Shown here piece by piece: positions 57,063 through 64,000 of a DNA stretch of 64,000 nt. The DNA comes from Phanerodontia chrysosporium (Eukaryota; Basidiomycota; Agaricomycetes; Polyporales; Phanerochaetaceae): the NCBI GenBank assembly GCA_001910725.1, contig MJGA01000029.1:124001-188000 (forward strand). Reading direction: 5' to 3'. The position numbers and the translations under genes were made by a program. Position 1 is the stretch's first letter. Every line of letters begins with the position of its first letter. The notes beneath the pieces were generated by a model. That model saw only the letters and a list, made by a program, of their open reading frames with translations, did not search any database and had not been told where the DNA came from.

Positions 57063-60000
57063 TCACGACGCTTTCCGAAGGTGCCCATCCACCGAGGTCT
57101 TCCTCGGGGCGCAGGAGGCATCCCACGGGCACCGCCAGGCGCCAGGCGCAGAGACCTTCTCTCCATCCGCGAGCGCGCCTATGACGACCTGTGCGACGGG
57201 GCGTCCGTCGTGCGCGGGGAAGAAAAAGACGTCGCGCGATTGTGCGCTGGAGGGCAGCAGGACTATCTCGCGTGGGCACTCCGCGTCAGCGCCCCCGGTG
57301 GCATCCGCAGTGAGCGCGGCCGCTGTGACCGGCTCAGTGCGGAAGAGCGGGATGCGGTGCACATGGAGCGTGAGGCCGCGCCAGGATACGTACAGGTGCG
57401 TGGCGCTCCATGTGAGCGTGCAGGGGAGCTTGTGCGAAAACTGTGTGCGGTCGACTCGCCGATGTCGACCTGGGAGGTGTGAATCTTTTTCGGTGGGCTC
57501 CGCGTGGGCTTGGTGGAGCAGAGGCGGTACGTATGCACGAGTAACGTGAGCTGTAGGATGTGCTTTTTTTCTTCCCCTTCGATTGGGCGTCCTTCGAAAG
57601 CAGCGATGTGGAGATGACGCCCGGACTCCGCAAAGTGACACTTGATGGCCAGGTTTGATGCTGTAAAAGCTGATGAGCAACAGACCAAGAACTCAGACGG
57701 CTATGCCCACCTATGCTAGACTGGTCTCCAAGCTCACGAATGAAGTAGGTGTTGTCTTCGTAATCAGCGAATAGCACCTCACGTCCGCTCAGTGGCCACG
57801 CTAGTAGTGACTCGCTCGGATGAAGGGCCGGAGGGGAATCTATCAGACATTCCTGGGTCTTCCTGCGGAAGCGGAAGAGGCGCTCTTCCCTTGAAAATAC
57901 CTGGATGTATGCCTGCTGCACCTGGGGGGTATCCGGGTCTTGTGTGTTGCGCCCTCGACGCTTTGGTGGGTTCTGATCTCCGTATGCACGAACTTGTCCG
58001 AACGCAAAGGTGGAAGGGTCGACACCGTCGTCGCTGTCAGCGTACACTGAGTCACCGTCGTCTTGCTCGTTCTGAGCGGTCTGTTCTGGCCCGTCTTCTG
58101 GCTCCTCGAAGTCGCTTACTTCTTCTCCTTGGTCGTCTTCCTCTTCTTCTAAAGTTTCTTTATCCTCTTCATCATCTTCAGAAGGGTACTCCGAGACAGA
58201 GTCTGAGTCGGTCTCAGCTCTCTCTCTATCTTCTTCCGAAGAGCAGGAGCTCGACGTCTCGTAGCCTTGGTCGCTGCTCAAATCAGATGAATCCGAGATG
58301 TCCGACTCGTCCTCGCTGGCCCATTCGCTGTCGCTGTCCTCATCGCCGCAAAGGGTGGCTTCCTCGGATGCCGGCGGCCCTGTCGGTTTGGTGGTGTCCG
58401 GACGTGGAAGCCTTCGCCTAGTGACAGCTACCACGCCGTCGTGTTCAGTGATGTCTTCGAAGTACTCCTCGTCCTCTGCGTCAATACCGGAGAAGACATG
58501 AAACTCGCCGGTCTGGCCTAGGCAGTACACTTGAGTACCAATCCGGAGGGAGCGGCCGTCGGCGCTGAAGCTCGCAATGGGCGCACCGTTCGGCGCGCAG
58601 ACACTATACGCAAGGCAGGTCTGTGCGTCGCCAACGGCGTATCGAGTGGCCTTGCAGACATCGATCCGAACCCTCAGGACTTGGGAACGATCCAGCTTTG
58701 GCGTGAAGTCCATGTCATAGGTCCACGTCTCGCATGTGAAGCTGAGCTGACCACCCTCAACCGACCTGGAGTGTTATTCAGTGCAGAGCGCAATAGGATC
58801 CTTAGCGACACGTACGTGAGTCGCAAGGCTCTAACGAAACTTTCGGCAGCAGTCGCAGTGAGAAAGTCGCACCGTTGCGCCACCTCGCCATCCTCCCTGG
58901 GCGTTTCGAACCGGAAGGTGCGGTAGCGGCTCTCCATGTTGGACAAGAAGTTGTCGGAGCCCAGGGCTCCCCACCAGCAGCGGTCGACCTCGCCGATGCA
59001 CTGCCTGAACGGACACGAGGGGTCGCTGCACCCGACACAGGACAGGAAGAGCTGCCAGTCCCACCAGAATAGGTGGTATTCCATGCAGTAGGTGTCGTCA
59101 ACGATCCACCGCGGGAGCGTCCGGCGCACCCACACACGCCCGTCGTCGATGTTGCGCCAGCGGTATGGGCTGAAAGCGCCGTCAATCCAGATACTCTGGA
59201 TCTGGATACACGTCTGGAAGTTCGGCGAAGCGATAAATGCCTCTATCTGCGGCTTGAACCGGAGCGCAACTGCCGTAAGTGCGTCTGCGGCAGTGGCTAT
59301 GCTGGAGAAGGGCAGATCCTCGCCATCGGGACCCACGAGGTCGAGGTGTTTGTCCCAGTTTTTGGCGCAGTAGGTGAGGAAGAGGTGTTGCGTCAATGGT
59401 CGCTCGTCGGTGTCGACCCAAACATCCCCGCGTCGGCTCAACAACCTTGAGTACCTATCTTGTGAAAGATATCGTAGGCAGGCTTCGGCGATCCTGAGAG
59501 GACAGACGCGGAACTGAGGTTGTACCTTCTTCTTCCCTTCGTCATCCTCGTCCTCTTCGCATAGAACGTCAGCATGTCGACGCAAGAAATCGAACAGTGT
59601 AGAATGGAACAAGCGACAAGTCTTGGATAGAGTGCGAGGAAGATCTTCGGTGTCCGGCACTTTAGAGTCCGATCCGCAGTCTGCGCTGGAGTTGCCGTCT
59701 TCTTGAACCTCGATAAACGGCGAGAAAAGCTCTAATAAGTTCGGTAGGAAGGGTTTGCGCGACTCTTCGAGGTGACCAATGGGGCTCCGTAGGATGGCCA
59801 ACGCCTCTTGGATTTCACCAACCCTTAACGGTCGACGAGCGAACGTCACAAGTGAGAAGACGTCCCTAATTGAATGTCAGAGTCGTTATACGACAGAGAT
59901 AGCATTAAGCGCACCTAGCGAAGGAGGCCTTGTTCCCATTCATAAACTTGTCGAAGAACCTATTGTAATACGCATCCAAGTCCTCGACCCGTCCCTGCTC

Positions 60001-61843
60001 GAGAATTTCGTCCATATCTGCTGGGCTAGTGGCCTTGTTCAACTCTATGACTATCAGATGCGCCCAAAGGAAGTTGCTCTCCACCCTGTTGAGCAGCTGT
60101 TGAAGGACGATGTCCATCCGCTCCTGAGGGATAGCGGCAAGGCTACGGATGGCTCGGGTAAGGTAGCATTTGATGCCGAACCGGACGGCGTCCTTAATAT
60201 CAAACGGCGTGTACGTCTTGAAGTTCTTCCTCGTGTATGCGACGTTCTGCGAGCTGATCCAAAGCCGAACATGGCTGTACTTGCCGGTGCTGGAAGTGAC
60301 AAAGCCGTCCAGAACTCCGAGCACCCCGAGCGCGTTCTGTTTTGGCTCGCCATTTGGGCAGCCTTCGGCGGCTTTCGCAACTTCTTCGTCAACGCCGTCA
60401 AGGAAGAAGTAGACCGCCGGAAGACGCTGGACGAGCTCGTGGAGGATCCCAAGGATCCGGGTTGTAGGATCCCCCGTTCTGTCTTCTGCGAAGCGAGCGA
60501 GGGTTTCTATCAGCTCGTACGACGAGTGATGTAACAGGCATGGCTCCCACAACTGCGCGGCGAGAGACTTGAGGACGTCGAGAGTAGTGTAGTTCTGGTC
60601 GAAGCGGAAGTAATGTGATGCAACAGTGGCCGATGCGTCTTCGGCGACGATGCGGGTGACTCTCCCACAAAGCACGGATTTGCCAGACCCAGGAGGAGCA
60701 TACACCCACAATGTAGGAGACGGTGTTTCACCATTTGTCCAAGCCTGGTATACGGAATGGCGGAAGATCCAGTCGCAGCACTGTTCCTCGATCCTAGAGT
60801 ACTGTGACACCGCAAATCGGTCGGCCACAGCCGTCGTGGAACGAGTTGGAAGGGGTGTACCCAAGAACGCTCGCACGCTCTGGACTAGATGCACACAGAT
60901 CAATGTGTATTCACTTCGAGTGTTTCAAGCTCACTTGCCTAATTTCGCTTGCTCTGCACGCTCACGTCGAACAAGCTTCGTTTGTTCTTCTACGCGCTCT
61001 GCATTTGTTCGCATGTTCGCGATAATTTTGTCCAGTTTCGCACTACGCAAGGGCACGACGGCTGACACAACCTTCATAGCCCCTACAGTTTCCAGGTCAG
61101 TCGGAATTGTCTACGGTCAAAAGGGAGCGATACGTACTTGGCCGGTGGAGTTCTTGGTAGACTCGGCTCCAAAAGTGGAATATATCGATGTACGACTGGC
61201 AGAGGACGTCCTCGAGCACAAGGGACTCTCCGAACAGACGATCATACGCAGAGATACGCTTGAGATCATCTCCCAAAGCTACAAGAGCGTCTGCGATTGT
61301 CTCGGAGACCTTGAAGTACCTGTCCACGAACTGCGAGGGAGAGTCAGTCAGCAAGCGGCCGGTCGCTCGAAGTGCGACACTAACATTGGCTAAGGCTGTT
61401 ACACAGGCCCATGCTACACCTGATATAGGCGTAGGATCGAGAGAAGCTAGAAGGCATGGTTCAACCGCTGACAGGCCAGTGATTCGTACATGAACTTACT
61501 GAGGGTGTTGACCACGCCATCGAACTCCTTTTGGATCGCAGCAAGCGTCAGTAATACTCGCCTGGTGGTCGAGTGTTTCAGCCAACGCTCGCCAACGCTC
61601 GCTTGGAGCATTGCATTTATTTCGTCGGGGCTTAAGGGAGTATCTCTGTCGCATGACTGAGCGAAGAAGTCTTTCTCCCTTGTCTTCCCGTCTAGGCTTT
61701 GAATATATTTCTCGAAGGCGCGCTGAAAGAGCGGCTTCCGCCTGGTACAATTGAATAAATCGACGTGAGTAATGTAGTTGCGACCGCGGAGTAAGTGTGA
61801 CTTACGGCGTTGTAACGGTTGGGGAAGGCGGCAAGGAAGACAT
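57063..61843 (-). CDS. NACHT-domain STAND receptor (NLR-like) with acidic C-terminal region
   Basis: Starts MSSLPPSPTVTTP at 61843. The N-terminal helical domain (FQRAFEKYIQSLDGKTREKD, LVLEDVLCQSYIDIFHFWSR) resembles the Goodbye/DUF7708 modules of fungal STAND proteins. The NACHT has Walker A YAPPGSGKSVLCGR (about 60665-60705) and Walker B YFFLDGVDEEV (about 60380-60415), then winged and helical parts (RRPLRVGEIQEALAILRSPI, LCRLFHSTLF-like segment). A splice at about 58747-58797 joins RALRLT to SVEGGQLSFTCETW in phase. The C-terminal half has a beta-rich segment (APIASFSADGRSLRIGTQVY), a block of about 130 residues rich in Asp/Glu/Ser, and LHIAAFEGRPIEGEEKKHIL, LTWSATHLYVSWRGLTLHVH. No ankyrin, WD40 or TPR repeats are evident. 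Such proteins are thought to act in non-self recognition or programmed cell death. One -1 slip lies at about 57435-57440; a second is likely near 57,110-57,170. Confidence 0.8.
61581..61600. repeat. 10-bp tandem duplication inside the NACHT gene
   Basis: Two perfect copies of GCCAACGCTC lie inside the N-terminal exon, in the codons for A-S-V-G-E-R-W. A further copy-number change would shift the frame. Confidence 0.9.
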
Positions 61844-62739
61844 CGTCGTGAATGCAAACGACTCTAGCCTAACAAATGCGAGTTGGGGGCCAAGTCAAGC
61901 AGGGCCATGCGAGGCTGAATAGCAGATATACGGCCTCGCCAACGGATGCTGTCCCCCTTCCCGCTCGTCAGGTCGAGTTCAAGACTGACGTGCATTGCCC
62001 CCAAGTACAGCTTGACCCGTTGTTATGCTGAGCGTGCCGTCCTCGTGCGCTCCTCGTGTATCCTCGAATTGTAGACATGTATGTCCTTGGCCTGTCAGCT
62101 TCAGGGTTCAAGGTTCAACGATCAAGGCGCAGTGAAAAACGCGTCGGAAATGCGGGTTCTCTGTTGAACGTTGACACCTCAAGCGGTGGCGGGCATATAA
62201 GGTTCGGTGATGGGTTGTAAGTATCTACAAGCCGGATCAAATGTAGTAAGGAAATGGTAAGCACGTGGTTGAAGGACTGGTCAGTAGTCCCCTTGACCGT
62301 GGGAAGTCTCAATGTAATCATAGGCACACAGTGCTGTTGTTCCTCAGGGCAATCTTCAACCTCGCGAAGTGCTGCCAGCTCAAATCAGGCAAAGGTTCAG
62401 TACTGTACTTCGCACATCTCACTGAATCACACTCTATGTGGTTGCTGAACAGCTTGCGGGCCCGGGATTTACAGCGCAGTACTAGTCACCGCCTGCGACG
62501 GGCGCTGGTGTGCTGTCAACCTATCCTGACTGCCCTTCGACACTTGGGCTCATTACGGCTGTGTACCTAGGCGCAGTTCAGACCCTGACAGCGGAATGCA
62601 ACGCTTATTGAGGCAGGGCAAGATGTCTCCATCCTTCGTTGTACAGCCGCGACGAGCTTGCGGGTTATAAACTGCAATTGCTGGCAGGCTAGTGGTTCCC
62701 AACCCGCTCGCTCCTCCGTCATCACAAGCCTGTAAAACC
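61844..62739. promoter_or_regulatory. Divergent intergenic region, NACHT / AAA ATPase
   Basis: About 900 bp between divergent starts. No supported gene. A TATA-like hexamer (TATAAA) occurs near 62686-62691, about 50 bp before the AAA gene start, and may belong to its core promoter. Confidence 0.4.
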
Positions 62740-64000
62740 ATGAGTACTCCTACACAGAACGCGACGGAAAACTCCGGCAAAGTCACTGAGGATGCTACGA
62801 TCAACCCCGCACCCAAACCTCGCGTGCCTATTGCACGCTACGATGCTTTGTAAGTTCACAGCACCAGCCCTGATACTTCAGCTGCTAATATTCTCCTCCA
62901 GTTTTAATCAGTGAGTTCCTACACACTATTTGAAGGGTCAACTCTGACTTGGCGAAGACGGACCCTGCGGTACGAGCTGAAGAAGTCCCATAAGCCGGCT
63001 GTGGTCGACAAGCTTAGAAGGAAGAGGTTCATCCTTCTTGTCAAGCGCCTCATCGACTCGAGAGGTCAGTATGAGGGCACCCACGTAGAGATTCACCACG
63101 AGGGTCTGCAGGCTCTGCTAGCTGAAATCAACCGCAACGTCGTTGGGCTTGACCTTACCACACCGAAGGCAGCAGTCGAGATGAAACTTTTCTTCCACTC
63201 CCATGCCCAGCTCGTCGCCAAACTGTGCGAGATTGGCGTACCTGACGGTCCTGAAGAAGAAGATCTCGTAGAGGCCATCCAGGCAGCTCTGCGCCTCATT
63301 CAGGAGGATCTCTCCGGCACCATCAGCGACTTCTGCACTCTCATCGAGCAGCAACGAATCACCTACGACTACCTTTGGGCACTCTTTCGACCCAACTGTT
63401 ACGTGCACGGGTATGACTCCGCCACGAATCAGCATGTAGTGGCGCATGCACGGTCGTTCAAATACAAGAGATCTCAAGACGAAGGAGAGTATGCTCAGAT
63501 CAAGTGCGACATAATCGTCCACGACAATACAGGACTTGGCCTGGCTGAGTATGCATTCAAGATTCCGCGATTTGCGGGCGCGTACACCATACTCGAACTC
63601 CCCGTGTACCCTGTGGAGCACCACCCGGACTGGGACAACTTGCGTGAGAAAGCTATCGCACGTGGGAAGGTGTACGCGGATCTACGCATGCATTTTTATC
63701 AACACCAGGGTATGGCGACGGTCCATATCAACGATAAGGACATCCTGAAGCTTCCGGTAAGTACATTTCCTTCCGTCACCGGGAATCATCTGCTGACTAC
63801 AATCTGTAGATCAACGAGCGCATTATGATTGACGTAGACTCTTACTACGAGTTCCAGTTCGGGAGCAAGTTTGCACGCTACGTCTACCGTCGACTAAAGT
63901 TGGATGAGCTATCAGACAACGAGTACATGATATGCACCCCAGTCGTCCTCGGCTTCTGCTTCAACACTAAGGCGTGGGGTACGCCATCTACCTCAATTCT
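62740..64000 (+). CDS. DUF7025-containing AAA ATPase, N-terminal part (cut by window edge)
   Basis: Starts MSTPTQNATENSGKVTEDAT at 62740. After one or two short introns the main exon (to about 63756) codes VDKLRRKRFILLVKRLIDSR, LQALLAEINRNVVGLDLTTP, YDYLWALFRPNCYVHGYDSA, KCDIIVHDNTGLGLAEYAFK and EKAIARGKVYADLRMHFYQH. An intron (about 63757-63808) leads to INERIMIDVDSYYEFQFGSK and LSDNEYMICTPVVLGFCFNT. The DYLWALF...Y and GxKY motifs mark the DUF7025 domain that precedes an AAA+ ATPase core in a large fungal family; VVLGFCFNTKAWG is the usual link to the ATPase part. The Walker motifs lie beyond base 64000. Function of the family is unknown. Confidence 0.85.

Noticed and set aside
1..64000. 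tRNA, rRNA, CRISPR array, transposase or reverse transcriptase genes
   Set aside because: None recognised by reading for T-loop consensus, repeat-spacer regularity or catalytic motifs; a dedicated search could still find a diverged remnant.

Overview
This is an intron-dense nuclear DNA segment from a filamentous fungus, most likely a basidiomycete of the Agaricomycetes (polypore or mushroom type). The evidence is the many 45-90 nt GT-AG introns, very short exons, close packing of genes on both strands, and gene families typical of that group: a NACHT/STAND receptor of the agaricomycete type, a KRE2/MNT1 mannosyltransferase, a DUF7025-AAA ATPase, a PARP-E2 fusion and a basidiomycete homeodomain factor. 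No rRNA, tRNA, CRISPR array or intact transposon was recognised. The taxonomic placement is inference.

Layout, left half. 0.15-2.1 kb: a TMEM184/OST-alpha type membrane protein (+). 2.4-6.8 kb: copy A of an EF-hand family (-), followed by a half copy, A2 (-). 7.1-11.6 kb: a PARP-E2 fusion (+). 11.8-13.5 kb: a single-pass membrane protein (+). 14.2-14.8 kb: an alkyltransferase-like protein (-). 15.0-17.8 kb: copy B of the EF-hand family (+), with a decayed front end. 18.7-22.4 kb: full copy C (+). 22.6-24.5 kb: an AIF-like FAD oxidoreductase (-). 24.8-27.3 kb: a Topors-like RING/SR protein (+). 27.9-29.8 kb: a homeodomain factor (-).

Layout, right half. 31.5-33.5 kb: the replication factor Sld3 (+). 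33.7-34.5 kb: an ankyrin protein (+). 34.4-40.5 kb: MON2 (-). 42.0-43.5 kb: a GT15 mannosyltransferase (+). 44.9-46.3 kb: a nucleotidyltransferase-like protein (-). 46.8-49.4 kb: a BRD7/9-like bromodomain protein (+). 51.7-54.6 kb: xylulokinase (+). 55.3-55.6 kb: a DUF2945 protein (+). 55.7-56.4 kb: a GNAT (-). 57.1-61.8 kb: a NACHT/STAND receptor (-). 62.7 kb to the edge: the front of a DUF7025-AAA ATPase (+).

Most neighbours are unrelated housekeeping genes. The exception is the EF-hand family, which occurs as two full copies in opposite orientation (A, C), one front-half copy (A2) and one back-half copy (B), all inside 20 kb. Copies A, A2 and C share exon lengths down to 21-nt and 13-nt micro-exons. 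The family has a helical N-terminal module, a middle module around one EF-hand loop, and an acidic or coiled-coil tail. Its function is unknown. This is the best candidate in the window for an undescribed system.

A second window-wide signal is that about ten otherwise convincing genes each need a -1 frame correction, several at homopolymers, on both strands. This points to single-base losses in the assembly rather than to many pseudogenes, and it makes several C-termini given here provisional.
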